From positions 16,421-80,420 of the forward strand of contig JAMCUL010000014.1 in the NCBI GenBank assembly GCA_023381355.1: 64,000 nucleotides of DNA, written 5' to 3'. The first letter of the stretch is position 1. Each line of letters begins with the position of its first letter. Source of the DNA: Thermoplasmatota archaeon. GTDB taxonomy: Archaea; Thermoplasmatota; Thermoplasmata; Thermoplasmatales; Thermoplasmataceae. The position numbers were made by a program, and so were the translations under genes. Shown in pieces: positions 1 through 9,349 of this stretch. The notes under the pieces are model-generated. The model did no database searches and was not told where the DNA came from. It worked only from the letters and a program-made list of their open reading frames with translations.

Positions 1-672
1 AACAGGCCTTCTGTCAATTCCTTTCAGTATCCTCCTGAGTTCATCATCTTCCCTGAATCTGGCACCATCAACAAGATCAAGATAAGGTATATTTATTGAC
101 CCGGGAATTCTCCCCGGAATCCTGTCTATGGGTTCACTCTCTCCCCTGAACCTGTAATTCTCCCGTGCATCCACGAGCTCAATTTCATTACGATGTGCCC
201 ATATGAATCCGTGATCTGCAACGAGGTCATCCCTGTATTTCGGGTGTATAACTCCATTCAGGTTTTTATCCCTGACTCCCTTTTCTACCGGGCCACCTGA
301 TGAGATCCAGTCGTCAATCCCCCCGTTAAGGATATAACAGTTATCGTGCCCGATATATTTTAACAGGAACCACATCCTTGCAGCTCCTGAGAGGTTATCA
401 TCATAACAGACAACCATGGTTTCATCATTTATTCCGGTTCCCTCGATCTTCATTATAAAATCCTGAAAATCTGGGAGTGGATGCCTTCCGCCATGCTCCC
501 CTACACCGGAGGCCATGTCCTCATTCAGGTCGAAGAAAAATGCACCGGGAATATGGCCGGAACGGTATTGCTCAAACCCCCAACCTGGCTCGGTAAGACG
601 GTACCTGCAATCATAAATTACAGCACTGCCAACAATCTTTCTCAGTTCACCGGGAGAAATAAGATGGTTCAT
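1..672 (-). CDS. Rhodanese-type sulfurtransferase, C-terminus cut by window edge
   Basis: The minus-strand frame opens with ATG at 672 and stays open for 224 codons to the window edge. It reads as a two-domain thiosulfate/3-mercaptopyruvate sulfurtransferase. The N-terminal domain shows YDCRY, then GHIPGAFFFDL and GGRHPLP. The second domain begins near VDARENYRFRG and has GRIPGSINIPY. The catalytic Cys loop of such enzymes lies in the second domain beyond the edge, so activity cannot be judged. Family role: transfer of sulfane sulfur to cyanide or thiols in the cytoplasm. The family call is firm from motif order; the substrate is unknown. Confidence 0.88.
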   Translation of the reverse strand, partial: MNHLISPGELRKIVGSAVIYDCRYRLTEPGWGFEQYRSGHIPGAFFFDLNEDMASGVGEHGGRHPLPDFQDFIMKIEGTGINDETMVVCYDDNLSGAARMWFLLKYIGHDNCYILNGGIDDWISSGGPVEKGVRDKNLNGVIHPKYRDDLVADHGFIWAHRNEIELVDARENYRFRGESEPIDRIPGRIPGSINIPYLDLVDGARFREDDELRRILKGIDRRPV

Positions 673-729
673 CCTGAAACCATGCCCAGATTCTATTTAA
701 CCCTTTGAGAGAATATAAAAAAGGTCATG

Positions 730-1686
730 CTAGCGGGTCATTGAGAAGAATTTCTGGGCATCCTCCGTAACACGAACAACATTGTAGCCATCCCTACCTG
801 TTGCAATCCTGTTGTCAAGACCGATTACTGCCTTGTTGAATTCAAGAAGTTCTTCCCTGTACATATTTCCTTCAAGAAACTTCTCCCGTTCTTCCCCATC
901 TACGTACGTTGTTGAATTTACCTCAGTCGAGAAGAAGTTCCTGACTTCATACCTGTGAGACCCGGTAATCACAGTAAGATCATTTGGGGCATTTTCCATC
1001 TCCCTTGAACTTATTGCATAACCCATGGCCCGATCGAACTGCATGTTGATCATCATGGTGGTGTCTATCAGGTTTGTTTCAGGAAACCTGAAGCCGGTGA
1101 CCTTTCTTGGAAACTTACCGTAAAGGTTGAGAAGGGTATCAATCACATGAACTCCAGTACCCATGACAGAGCCACCACCAGACTTATCAGGTTCATTCCA
1201 CCAGCTTGGATCCGCAGACGAATCCTGGCGTGCAGACCTGTGAGCCCATGTGCCGCCAATGAATCTTATCTCGCCCCTGTCATTGCCCATGATCTTCTCA
1301 AGTGAAACAAGTGCCGGATGAAACCTGAGATGAAAACCGATGGCAAGCTTAAGCCGCATATCGCGTGAGGTTTCGATAAGCTCCCTTGCCTCGGATGACC
1401 GTAGAGTCATCTGCTTCTCAACAAGCACGTTCTTACCATGATTCAATGCCTTCAGGGCATGTTCATAATGGAGAAAATTCGGTGAAGCTATGTAAACAGA
1501 ATCTATGTCTTCGTGAAGCATCTCGTCAATGCTCCTGTAGTACCTGGTTGAGAATCTTTCAGCGATACTCTCCCCCTTGACTGTGTCTCTGGTGGTGATT
1601 CCACCCAGTTCAATACCTGTTTCAGCCAGAGCGGGCATAACACGGTTTACAGCGTGGTTACCCAGCCCAATAATACCAATTTTCAT
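730..1686 (-). CDS. Gfo/Idh/MocA family NAD(P)-dependent oxidoreductase
   Basis: A 318-residue protein with an N-terminal Rossmann motif (GIIGLGNHA, residues 4-12). The usual EKP motif after strand 4 appears as EKQ (VLVEKQ). A GGGSVMGTGVHVID segment in the second half matches the conserved Gly-rich/His region of this family. Members oxidise or reduce sugars, inositols and related polyols with NAD(P); the substrate cannot be read from sequence. The Lys of EKP is kept and Pro becomes Gln. It stands alone between the rhodanese gene (same strand, 57 bp away) and the ClC gene. Confidence 0.85.
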   Translation of the reverse strand: MKIGIIGLGNHAVNRVMPALAETGIELGGITTRDTVKGESIAERFSTRYYRSIDEMLHEDIDSVYIASPNFLHYEHALKALNHGKNVLVEKQMTLRSSEARELIETSRDMRLKLAIGFHLRFHPALVSLEKIMGNDRGEIRFIGGTWAHRSARQDSSADPSWWNEPDKSGGGSVMGTGVHVIDTLLNLYGKFPRKVTGFRFPETNLIDTTMMINMQFDRAMGYAISSREMENAPNDLTVITGSHRYEVRNFFSTEVNSTTYVDGEEREKFLEGNMYREELLEFNKAVIGLDNRIATGRDGYNVVRVTEDAQKFFSMTR

Positions 1687-1836
1687 ATCCTCATATATGC
1701 ACAGGGATTAAAAACTTCACTTTTTTGCTGCATCAGGCCATGAGTCTGTTTCCCACGCATATAAAGATCAGGAATGGAACTGGTGCCCCATACAATCCCG
1801 CAGACCTGAAAACTGGCGAATTTATGCATACCCGGA

Positions 1837-3660
1837 TTAACGAATGCCGTTATTGCTTGCCCTGCTGGATTCCTTTAACCTCCTGATCTCCCTGTTATAA
1901 GCGTCCGCTATCTCTGAAAGGCTGATGGTTCCAGAAACGCTTCTAGATTCTGGTGCCTCTATCACAACAAGTTTACCGGTAGGCTCGAGGATCAATCTGT
2001 TCAGGGCCGTATGCAATGAATCATTCTTTGTTATTGTCGGGATATTAGTCATCATTATGCTCTCTACCGGGTCATTCAGGTTAACCGGGGATGGGACATT
2101 TTCAATCGAGAGATATCCCTCAAGAACCCCATCATCTTCAACGACTATTCCCTTTGTCCTGCTCTCCCGCAATTTATTGAGACCCTCCTTTACAGTGGAA
2201 TTCCTGCTTATTGAGAAATAGTCCTTCCTCATTGCCGTATATACGGGTATTTCATCAAGTATGGGCTTCTTATACTCGTCAGCATGGGCAGGGGACTGGG
2301 ACCTGTCAAGAACCTGGGAACGATAAATTGTGCTGTTTCCACTAACAAAATAGCTGATGGTAGTGGCGAGCATCAGAGGTATAAATAAGGCATAGGAACC
2401 GGTCATCTCTGTTCCCATAATTATGATGGCAATCGGTGCCTTAGAGGCACCACCGAACATGGAAATCATTGAAACAATGACAACTTCATCAACGCTGATA
2501 AATGGAAATAGTATATGGATGGGAATTCCCATGGCCGCACCGAAAAAAGCTCCCGAAACCATTCCTGGGGCAAACACCCCTCCTGATCCCTCTGAGCCTA
2601 TAGACAGTCCGGTTGCGACCACTTTCAAGACGAAAAGAGCGGTAAAGACCATTATAATATCCAGATCATTGCTTCCGAAAAGCCCTAAGTTTCCATCAAT
2701 AATCTGCTGTACCCATCCATAGCCCAACCCGAGAACTTCAGGGAACACCATGGCAATACCACCAACCAAGGCACCCCCAACTGCAGGCTTTATATATGGG
2801 CTTATCCGCTTTGCCTTTTCGAAAATTCTTGTGATCCCGTAAAATACATTGATGTAAAACAGGGCGGCAAGACCGGAAATTACTCCTATAAGCAGGTAGA
2901 TAAGGAGGGATTCAGGATGGTAAAAACCAATCACTGTTCCTGATGGGATTGTGAAAATGGTCCTGTATCCCGTATAATAGCCGAATATAGAATATCCCAC
3001 AACGGATGCAATTGTTGATGGTATGAGGGCTTCAACCTCAAAATCCCGCTTATAAAGGATCTCTGTGCTCAGGATTGCTCCACCAAGTGGGGCAAGGAAT
3101 ATGCTCCCTATCCCTGCACCTATTCCTGAGGCAACTGCTATCCTCCTATCATGCTCGTTGAGATGGAAGATATCTGCAATGAAGGATCCAAATCCTGCAG
3201 CAATCTGTGCTGTCGGCCCCTCCCTTCCGGCACTTCCTCCTGAACCAATGGTCAGGGCAGACGCCACTGTCTTTACCACTGGTATCCTCCTCCTGATCTT
3301 TCCTCCCCTGTTATGGAAGGCATCTATGGCGGCATCAGTTCCGTGGCCCTTTGCCTCAGGTGCTGTCTTGTTAAGGAGGACCGCCACCAGGAGACCTCCA
3401 ATTACCAGTGATACGGGAAACATCCATGAAAGGTATGAGCTGAAGTGATAGAATGAGGTGCCAGATACAATGCCAGATCTTGGTGGACTGAATCCGGTGA
3501 GTCCAGTCAGCAAATATTCGGTTACAAAATTTATCATGATGTAAAGAACTATCGCCCCTAAACCCGCAATAACCCCTATCAATGATCCGATAAGGCCCCA
3601 CTTACCTGTGTTTGTAGACATGATCCTGTTGTAAACATTGCGAGCCACTGCGAGATTCAT
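1837..3660 (-). CDS. ClC-family chloride channel/transporter with C-terminal CBS pair
   Basis: A 607-residue membrane protein moving chloride, and possibly protons, across the cell membrane. ClC signatures are GREGP (residues 145-149, gating Glu147) and GVFAP (361-365). The GSGIP-equivalent segment is AKGHGTD, so the central Ser is not obvious. By eye, APLGGAILSTEIL aligns with the helix carrying the internal proton glutamate of E. coli ClC; the residue at that place is Ile201, next to Glu200. From about residue 465 a hydrophilic tail carries two CBS domains, usually adenylate sensors. An AT-rich box near 3690-3703 precedes the start; Met14 is a possible alternative start. Confidence 0.9.
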   Translation of the reverse strand: MNLAVARNVYNRIMSTNTGKWGLIGSLIGVIAGLGAIVLYIMINFVTEYLLTGLTGFSPPRSGIVSGTSFYHFSSYLSWMFPVSLVIGGLLVAVLLNKTAPEAKGHGTDAAIDAFHNRGGKIRRRIPVVKTVASALTIGSGGSAGREGPTAQIAAGFGSFIADIFHLNEHDRRIAVASGIGAGIGSIFLAPLGGAILSTEILYKRDFEVEALIPSTIASVVGYSIFGYYTGYRTIFTIPSGTVIGFYHPESLLIYLLIGVISGLAALFYINVFYGITRIFEKAKRISPYIKPAVGGALVGGIAMVFPEVLGLGYGWVQQIIDGNLGLFGSNDLDIIMVFTALFVLKVVATGLSIGSEGSGGVFAPGMVSGAFFGAAMGIPIHILFPFISVDEVVIVSMISMFGGASKAPIAIIIMGTEMTGSYALFIPLMLATTISYFVSGNSTIYRSQVLDRSQSPAHADEYKKPILDEIPVYTAMRKDYFSISRNSTVKEGLNKLRESRTKGIVVEDDGVLEGYLSIENVPSPVNLNDPVESIMMTNIPTITKNDSLHTALNRLILEPTGKLVVIEAPESRSVSGTISLSEIADAYNREIRRLKESSRASNNGIR

Positions 3661-3789
3661 GTTTAAGTCTGGCCTGATATTTAGAGGCTCTAAATATAAT
3701 TATTGATTAAGATATGCTGATTCTCTGGTTGTCTGAAAACCCCGGTCTTTATGTGGAAAATATATTCCAATTTCTTCAGGAGTATTTGA

Positions 3790-4335
3790 GTGGTGAATCA
3801 TGTGCCATCAAAGATAAAATACAACCTGAATCTACAGTTTATGGACAAGAACATTGCAAGGAAGGCCATAACAATAGTTTCACTTGAAAGGAGGGACAGG
3901 GCAAATATCTCACGGGACGACATTGTCAACATACTTGTCTTCAAGAGGAAAATGATCAGGGAAGAATCTGCTGATAAATTCATCAACGAATGTTTGCGGG
4001 ATGGCCTGATATCTAAAAATGGGGAGAGATTCCAGATAAATTTCAATGTTGCTGGGGTTCAGATTCCGATTGACTTTTCATTCACAGAAGAAGATCTTTT
4101 TCAGGAGGGTGGGGAAGAACCATCACTTCTTGACAGGCTTCTCGAGATCGCGGTTCTATCGGGAAAAATGACAAAAAAAGATGCCCTTGCAAACATGAAG
4201 AATTACCTGGAAGGCCTGAAGTACGTTGACAATAATGTAAAATTGCTTACCATGCTTAATGATAATTTCGTAAATACAAAAGATATCAGGAAGGAAATCG
4301 AGAGGAACCTGAAAGATATTATTCTTCGCCCTTAA
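3790..4335 (+). CDS. DUF2240-family archaeal protein
   Basis: A 181-residue soluble protein. The arrangement resembles the archaeal DUF2240 family: a helical N-terminal half with an ISRDDIVNILVF-like segment, a DGLISKNGERFQINF turn, the VQIPIDFSF strand, and a helical C-terminal half. The function of that family is unknown; a winged-helix-like first half is my inference. The start is GTG at 3790, preceded by AGGAG at 3778-3782 with 7 nt spacing. GTG at 3793 and 3802 and ATG at 3841 are alternatives. The 3' end overlaps the convergent TPR gene by 17 bp. Confidence 0.65.
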   Translation: MVNHVPSKIKYNLNLQFMDKNIARKAITIVSLERRDRANISRDDIVNILVFKRKMIREESADKFINECLRDGLISKNGERFQINFNVAGVQIPIDFSFTEEDLFQEGGEEPSLLDRLLEIAVLSGKMTKKDALANMKNYLEGLKYVDNNVKLLTMLNDNFVNTKDIRKEIERNLKDIILRP

Positions 4336-5080
4336 ATTTCTTTGCAAGTTCCATTGCCCTTGGGATATCCTCACTTTCCATTGCAAGGTCAATTGAGACA
4401 TCATAGAGGTAGGATACAATATCCCTGAAAGCCTCTTTGTCCTTCTTCGTCTTAAGGGCAGATATTATTTTTTCAGCCTTCTGCAAATTTTCCTCGGCCT
4501 CACTGTTAGCCTTGTAAATGTCTTCCCGATCCCTGAATATTTTTATTCTTGCAACACAAGCCTCAAAATAATTCTCCCAGTCAGATATCTTTTCAGCCTC
4601 ATCCATTATGGATTTGTACATTGCTAGAGCATCTTCCTCCTTTTCTTTATCCTCTGAAAGCATGTCTGCCATTGCACACTTGAGGGAGAGTGTCAGATTT
4701 TTATCACCCAGATCCGATGCTACCTCCAGTGCCTCCTTCAGTGTGGTTGCAGCCACTTTGCTGTCTCCTGATTCATCCTGTAGATAGGCAAGATTCATCA
4801 TTTCTAGTGCAAGGATTTCCGGCTGGTCCAGGCCCTTTCTGACATTAAGAGAATCGATAAGGAACCTGACTGCATTGTTGGTCTTTACGCCTTCGAGCCC
4901 ATAATATGCCTGTGACATCTTGCTCAGGATATCTGCCTGTTCCTCGCTGTTAGCTTTTGCCTTGGTTGATATCTCGTTCAGCATTTTTATGGCATCAAGG
5001 TATTTTCCCCTGCTCATGAGCTTGTCAACATTCTTGAATATATTCTCTAAATCTTTGTCTTCCATTTCCTCACTTTCCAC
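4319..5080 (-). CDS. TPR-like helical repeat protein
   Basis: A 253-residue, highly charged, all-helical protein with degenerate tetratricopeptide-like repeats (for example DAIKMLNEIS, AYYGLEG, LAYLQDESGD, ATTLKEALEVASDLGD). It has no signal or membrane segment. Such repeats mediate protein-protein contacts; the partner is unknown. Its start lies inside the end of the HMG-CoA reductase gene (11 bp overlap), so the two are probably cotranscribed and translationally coupled. A link to isoprenoid synthesis is only positional. Confidence 0.7.
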   Translation of the reverse strand: MESEEMEDKDLENIFKNVDKLMSRGKYLDAIKMLNEISTKAKANSEEQADILSKMSQAYYGLEGVKTNNAVRFLIDSLNVRKGLDQPEILALEMMNLAYLQDESGDSKVAATTLKEALEVASDLGDKNLTLSLKCAMADMLSEDKEKEEDALAMYKSIMDEAEKISDWENYFEACVARIKIFRDREDIYKANSEAEENLQKAEKIISALKTKKDKEAFRDIVSYLYDVSIDLAMESEDIPRAMELAKKFKGEE

Positions 5081-6332
5081 CAGTTTTTAACAATTCCATC
5101 GCATGGCTATATGAAATATTCCCGTCAGCAATCATCTGATTGGATATAATGTCTATGAGCTCTCCCTTCGCACCAGCACTGATTGCTATATTCCTCGAAT
5201 GAAGCCTCATATGGCCCCGCTGTATGCCTTCATCACTGAGTGCCCTCATTGCGGCAAAATTCTGCGCCAGTCCGACTGAAGCAACAACTTCCTGGAATTC
5301 CATGGCACTTCCAACATTAAGGATCTTCATCGATAATTTCGCCTTATCCACGGCCGATGTTGCTCCCCCAACTGTCCCTAGTGCAAGGGGAATCTCGATG
5401 CTTCCAGCAATGTTTCCTTCACTGTCCCTTGAATATCTCGTCAAGGAGGTATACCTTCCACCAAGCGATGCGTACGCATGTGCGTTTGCCTCTGCCTGCC
5501 TCCAGTCATTCAGGGTGGCCAGGAGAACTGCATCGATCCCGTTCATTATTCCCTTATTATGGGTTGTGGCCCTGAAAACATCTGTCCTGGCCATTTCGTA
5601 GGCATCAATGAACCTCCTTGCAACCCTTTCTCCACCCATAGCATCCAGATCAAAAGTAGCACTCACACGTGTAACGCGAAGAGGTGTCAGGTTGCTCAGT
5701 ATCCTAAGGACAACTTCCCCCCCTGTAATTTCTTCAATAAGTGGCGAAATTCTTTCAGCCATACCGTTTATCACATTCGCACCCATGGCGTCAAGTACAT
5801 CTACTTTCAAATGAATAATTAAACCTTTTCCGTATTCAAGATTTCGGACTTCAAGGTCGATTGCCCCACGATTCCGTTCCCTCAGTGTGTTGCTTACTGT
5901 GTTAGCCAAGTCCAGTATTTTCTTCTTATCCCTCAATATCTTTATCTTAGCCAGTTCAGGGTTATCAGTTCCTATGATTTGTATCTGGCCAAACATAATA
6001 TTCTCGGTGCTAACAGCAGTGAATCCTCCCCTGATCCTCGCAATTCTGGCAGCATTGGAACAGGCAGCTATAACAGATGGCTCCTCGATTGCCATTGGAA
6101 TAAGGTATTCCCTGTCATTTATAAGAAAATTTGTTGCCAGCCCTACAGGTATTTCCATGTTCATGAAAAAATTCTCTACCATCCTGCCTGCAGTCTCGTC
6201 GGCCAGTGACCCAACATTACTTAACTTCCCTCTTTCATCTTCATTAAGATCCAGGAGATCGGACAGGAACCTGCGCCTATCCTCAGGAGTCCATTTCCGA
6301 AATTCCGGGATTCTGGAATTTACTCTCTTCAT
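5070..6332 (-). CDS. mvaA: Hydroxymethylglutaryl-CoA reductase, class II type
   Basis: A 420-residue enzyme interconverting HMG-CoA and mevalonate. In archaea this feeds the isoprenoid chains of membrane ether lipids. Class II features: NFFMNMEIPVG near the N-terminus, EEPSV with catalytic Glu at 83/84, the DAMGAN cofactor motif (181-186), HNKGIMNG with Lys260, LNDWRQ with Asp276, and GHMRLH with His378. All four catalytic residues of the family are present and the length is normal. An AT-rich box (about 6352-6368) lies near -26 of the ATG, consistent with a leaderless mRNA. It overlaps the downstream TPR gene by 11 bp. NAD versus NADP preference is not determined. Confidence 0.95.
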   Translation of the reverse strand: MKRVNSRIPEFRKWTPEDRRRFLSDLLDLNEDERGKLSNVGSLADETAGRMVENFFMNMEIPVGLATNFLINDREYLIPMAIEEPSVIAACSNAARIARIRGGFTAVSTENIMFGQIQIIGTDNPELAKIKILRDKKKILDLANTVSNTLRERNRGAIDLEVRNLEYGKGLIIHLKVDVLDAMGANVINGMAERISPLIEEITGGEVVLRILSNLTPLRVTRVSATFDLDAMGGERVARRFIDAYEMARTDVFRATTHNKGIMNGIDAVLLATLNDWRQAEANAHAYASLGGRYTSLTRYSRDSEGNIAGSIEIPLALGTVGGATSAVDKAKLSMKILNVGSAMEFQEVVASVGLAQNFAAMRALSDEGIQRGHMRLHSRNIAISAGAKGELIDIISNQMIADGNISYSHAMELLKTGGK

Positions 6333-6520
6333 CTGATCTGCCCTTAATGTAATATTCGAATTATATCTTTTACCTTGTCATGATCAACTTGATTGATCTT
6401 CCTGATGTATGAAATGTCTCAGTATGGATTGCCAGGCTGATATGAATTCCCCGGTAAAACGGGTTGAACTGGGGAGGTTGTTGGATGTGGGGAAGGTCTT
6501 GGTATCAACCATACACACAT

Positions 6521-7777
6521 TCAGGCCGTTATCTGAGATTCCAGCCTTGATGAAAATGGATACACCAGTAAATTGAGGAGGATTGACAGGATCATGAATG
6601 GAATCATCAACTCAAATGAAAGTCTGTATGAGTAATTCATGTACTTGGACAGGAGGGTAAAGATGAGTATTCCGACCGCACCACCTGCAGTGTTACCGAC
6701 ACCCCATGTCCAGGTGTTTGCCCTTGTTGAAAGCTCCCGGGGAATTTTCTGCCCTACGAAGCCGAGGATTGATGGGAAGCCCGTGAATGCTGCAAAAGCA
6801 TAAATTGAAAACAGGATCAGTGCATCGATATACTGAAGATCAAGGATTATGAACGGGATGAAAGATACCAGCGAAATAAGTCCCGCAATAAGAAGGGTAG
6901 AGTTTCCACCTATCCTCTTGGTAATATAGCCGAATATTGGCTGACCGACTATTGGAGTTATCAGAGCAATTGAGAGGAAATAAGCAGACAGTACGGCATT
7001 TTTATACACTGAATCAAGAAACGAAAATATGTATAAGGCAACAGACATCTGGAATATTGATCTTGTAACAAGTGTCAGCGTTAAGACAATAAGGAATCCA
7101 CTCACGCCCGGAAATGATCTGATCTTCCTGGCCTTCTGCTTCTTTTCTTCAAACGATTGCTGGGACAGAATTACCTTCTCTGGCTTCCTGAGCGACCTCG
7201 ATGACACATAAACCAGTAATGCAATCACAAAATACGCAGAAGCAAGAAACAACAGGCCTTCAAACGCTCCATAAATTGCGATCAACAGTATGGCCACCGA
7301 GATTATGAGTGCCCTTCCTGCACTTCCCATTGAACCATTTATGCCAAGGAACACCGACGAATCCTTTCCCCTGAGTGAATAACGAAGTATATCTGCACCG
7401 AGAGGGTGGTAAAAAGCCTGGCCAGATCCTAATGTAAATGCCCCGAGGATCACAAAAATGTACCGGTCAGTGACAGAAGAACTCAGGGAGGGAATGAAGG
7501 GAATGGAAAAGAATAGAATCGATACCGCAAGGAGGAGTATTCCGATTCCCATCAATTCTGGATCACGATCATTTCCATCGGAAATCCTGCCGATTGGGAT
7601 GCTCAGGATGCCCGCGATGAAGGTGTAAATAACTGCAAAATAACCAAGGAATAAGGCATTTATTCCTATATCAGGCGCCTCAAAGTATACAATCAATGTT
7701 GAGAAAAGAAAGAATACTCCATCATTTGAAAAGTGAGCAAATGAAGTGCTCATCAATGCCTTCAAATCATTACGCAT
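6521..7777 (-). CDS. Major facilitator superfamily transporter
   Basis: A 418-residue integral membrane protein with about 12 hydrophobic helices. A motif-A-like loop (IPIGRISDGNDRD) lies between helices 2 and 3, and a central hydrophilic loop lies around residues 190-215. These are hallmarks of MFS carriers that use ion gradients; the substrate is unknown. The box TATTTATC (7798-7806, read on the minus strand) lies about 26 nt before the ATG, so the transcript is probably leaderless. No neighbouring gene on the strand suggests a pathway. Confidence 0.85.
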   Translation of the reverse strand: MRNDLKALMSTSFAHFSNDGVFFLFSTLIVYFEAPDIGINALFLGYFAVIYTFIAGILSIPIGRISDGNDRDPELMGIGILLLAVSILFFSIPFIPSLSSSVTDRYIFVILGAFTLGSGQAFYHPLGADILRYSLRGKDSSVFLGINGSMGSAGRALIISVAILLIAIYGAFEGLLFLASAYFVIALLVYVSSRSLRKPEKVILSQQSFEEKKQKARKIRSFPGVSGFLIVLTLTLVTRSIFQMSVALYIFSFLDSVYKNAVLSAYFLSIALITPIVGQPIFGYITKRIGGNSTLLIAGLISLVSFIPFIILDLQYIDALILFSIYAFAAFTGFPSILGFVGQKIPRELSTRANTWTWGVGNTAGGAVGILIFTLLSKYMNYSYRLSFELMIPFMILSILLNLLVYPFSSRLESQITA

Positions 7778-8009
7778 TATGGGGTATTCCAGGAGAAGAT
7801 AAATACCATTCCGGGAATGCCAATTTGTAAACCGGGGCGATGTTTCTTTCCGGAATAAAAATTTATAAACCGTACACTGGATCTCGCCTGTGTCAAAATT
7901 TAATTTAACGTAGTACTCTCAATATTTCCGTTCCTCAGTTCTCATGTGAAAAGGAATGCACTGAATTTCAATTTCAAATTTTAAGGCTGATCGTTGTCAC
8001 ATAAAAAAT

Positions 8010-8018
8010 ATATTATAT
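8010..8018 (+). promoter_or_regulatory. TATA box for the 53-residue protein gene
   Basis: An AT-rich element (atattatat) is centred about 25 nt upstream of ATG 8039, the archaeal TATA distance for a transcript beginning at the start codon. This decides the start: an earlier in-frame ATG at 7994 would lie upstream of this promoter. Confidence 0.55.
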
Positions 8019-8038
8019 CCCGTTTCGTTACAGGGTTG

Positions 8039-8200
8039 ATGGCAACGCAGCTCGCAGAGGTAGAGATTACAAAGGACGGGGATATATACTTGGCTAGGAT
8101 CATCCTTCCAAGCGGTGAGGTGGTAAATCTTGAGAACGAGGATTTTGAAGAAGTCCTTGAACAGGTTGCCAACGACTTGCAGGAAAGGTTCTCAGACTAA
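8039..8200 (+). CDS. Small conserved-looking acidic protein, 53 residues
   Basis: An acidic protein starting MATQLAEVEITKDGD, with a short beta-rich N-terminal half followed by an acidic helix (EDFEEVLEQVANDL). I do not recognise a family. The frame is open 15 codons further upstream, but ATG 8039 is preferred because the TATA-like box sits about 26 nt before it. The stop codon is 7 nt before tRNA-Ser on the same strand, so one transcript may carry both. Coding evidence is reading-frame quality and promoter placement only. Confidence 0.65.
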   Translation: MATQLAEVEITKDGDIYLARIILPSGEVVNLENEDFEEVLEQVANDLQERFSD

Positions 8201-8207
8201 ATGAAAT

Positions 8208-8290
8208 GCGAGGATGGCCCAGCGGTACGGCGGCAGCCTGCTAAGCTGTTTCTTGTTCAGAGAGCGTGGGTTCGAATCCCACTCCTCGCG
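8208..8290 (+). tRNA. tRNA-Ser(GCT)
   Basis: Acceptor stem GCGAGGA (8208-8214) pairs with TCCTCGC (8283-8289), and the discriminator is G8290. The anticodon loop CTGCTAA carries GCT, closed by a GCAGC/GCTGT stem. The long variable arm is typical of class II tRNA-Ser, and the T loop reads TTCGAAT. CCA is not encoded and there is no intron. It decodes AGC/AGU. Confidence 0.96.
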
Positions 8291-8358
8291 TCTTACCAGA
8301 TTTTTTATGTTTTAAGGTATTCTCGGGTTCATTCAGGGAAACAGGTGGTGAGGTATCT

Positions 8359-8895
8359 TCACGGTTCCCGTACTATGGGTTTAAAATTCTTCATCAGTTT
8401 CTTAATTTTTGGAGAAATGACGATCCTGCAATATGGTTCATTTGATTGCCTTTCATAGTACCTGATATGATAATCCTCAGCAGGGTAGAAATTCTTAAAC
8501 ATCTGTATCGATGTAACTATTGGTTCCTTGAATTTTCCTGATCCCTGGAGGCGTCTGATAAACTGGTTTACCTCAGTAAACTGGGCATCATTGAAACTGA
8601 TCACCGTGGAACGGTACTGGGTACCAACATCTGCACCCTGCCTGTCAGGAGTCGTTGGATCGTGGATCTCGAAAAAAATTTGGAGTATCTGGTTCAGAGA
8701 TATCTTATTTTCGTCAAACCTCAATCTCACAACTTCAGCATGTCCTGTTGTTCCTGTGCAAACAGCCCTGTATGAAGGGTTATCAACAGATCCACCAGAA
8801 TAACCGGGTGTCACTTCCAGGACCCCCTCAACTCTGGAGAAGACTGCCTCGGTACACCAGAAGCATCCACCACCAAGAATAATCTCACTTTCCAT
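8359..8895 (-). CDS. msrA: Peptide-methionine (S)-S-oxide reductase MsrA
   Basis: A 178-residue enzyme reducing the S-epimer of methionine sulfoxide in proteins. The active-site motif GGGCFWC has catalytic Cys at residue 11 from the chosen start, followed by [10 protein letters not shown] and the family segment [14 protein letters not shown] 8895 is chosen because GGAGG (8902-8906) sits 6 nt upstream; ATG 8898 is also possible, and the longer frame to 8937 reaches into msrB. The gene overlaps the end of msrB, so the two form one translationally coupled operon. Confidence 0.96.
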   Translation of the reverse strand: MESEIILGGGCFWCTEAVFSRVEGVLEVTPGYSGGSVDNPSYRAVCTGTTGHAEVVRLRFDENKISLNQILQIFFEIHDPTTPDRQGADVGTQYRSTVISFNDAQFTEVNQFIRRLQGSGKFKEPIVTSIQMFKNFYPAEDYHIRYYERQSNEPYCRIVISPKIKKLMKNFKPIVREP

Positions 8896-9259
8896 CATGA
8901 TCCTCCGGTTCAAATATAAGCGATATGGAGTTAACACAGTGCCTCGTATTCTTCGGTGTAAAATTCTCTCCTAGAAAAACGTGACCCAGATGAGCTCCGC
9001 AGTTTGAGCATTGAATTTCTGTCCTGATTCCATCCTTATCTGGCACCCGGTTGACCCTTCCTGGTATTTCATCATCAAAGCTTGGCCATCCACACCCAGC
9101 GTCAAATTTAGACTCAGATCTGTACAATGGAGTTCCACATCTCTTGCAGGAATAGGTTCCAGCCCTGAAATGATTTTCAAACTCTCCGCTAAATGGCATT
9201 TCAGTACCTTTATGGACTATAACTCTTTCCTCCTCACGCGATAGTTTTCTGTAAGTCAT
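8885..9259 (-). CDS. msrB: Peptide-methionine (R)-S-oxide reductase MsrB
   Basis: A 124-residue zinc-containing enzyme reducing the R-epimer of methionine sulfoxide. Two CxxC pairs (Cys38/41 and Cys84/87) form the structural zinc site, GCGWPSF carries Cys56, and the catalytic Cys108 lies in RHCVNSISL. The start is placed at [10 protein letters not shown] (ATG 9259) because upstream codons to 9325 would add an atypical hydrophobic extension and a TATA-like box lies at about 9290-9296. Some distance from the GGAG makes the start slightly uncertain. It is first in the msrB-msrA pair. Confidence 0.95.
   Translation of the reverse strand: MTYRKLSREEERVIVHKGTEMPFSGEFENHFRAGTYSCKRCGTPLYRSESKFDAGCGWPSFDDEIPGRVNRVPDKDGIRTEIQCSNCGAHLGHVFLGENFTPKNTRHCVNSISLIFEPEDHDGK
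8902..8906 (-). promoter_or_regulatory. Ribosome-binding site of msrA
   Basis: A perfect GGAGG on the minus strand, 6 nt before ATG 8895 and inside the last codons of msrB. It decides the msrA start and shows that internal operon genes here use Shine-Dalgarno initiation. Confidence 0.75.
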
Positions 9260-9349
9260 ACTGGGTAATTTCTCCTTAATTAATGAAAACTTATAAAACA
9301 ATTTTTTAAGGATAGCAAAAATCACTTAAAATGGAACCGTGAGGAGGAT

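Noticed and set aside
5887..6336. Plus-strand open frame of 149 codons opposite HMG-CoA reductase
   Set aside because: Exactly antisense to catalytic motifs of the reductase, with hydrophobic shadow composition.
8201..8458. Plus-strand open frame of 85 codons
   Set aside because: It runs through tRNA-Ser and over the antisense of msrA; the RNA gene explains the sequence.
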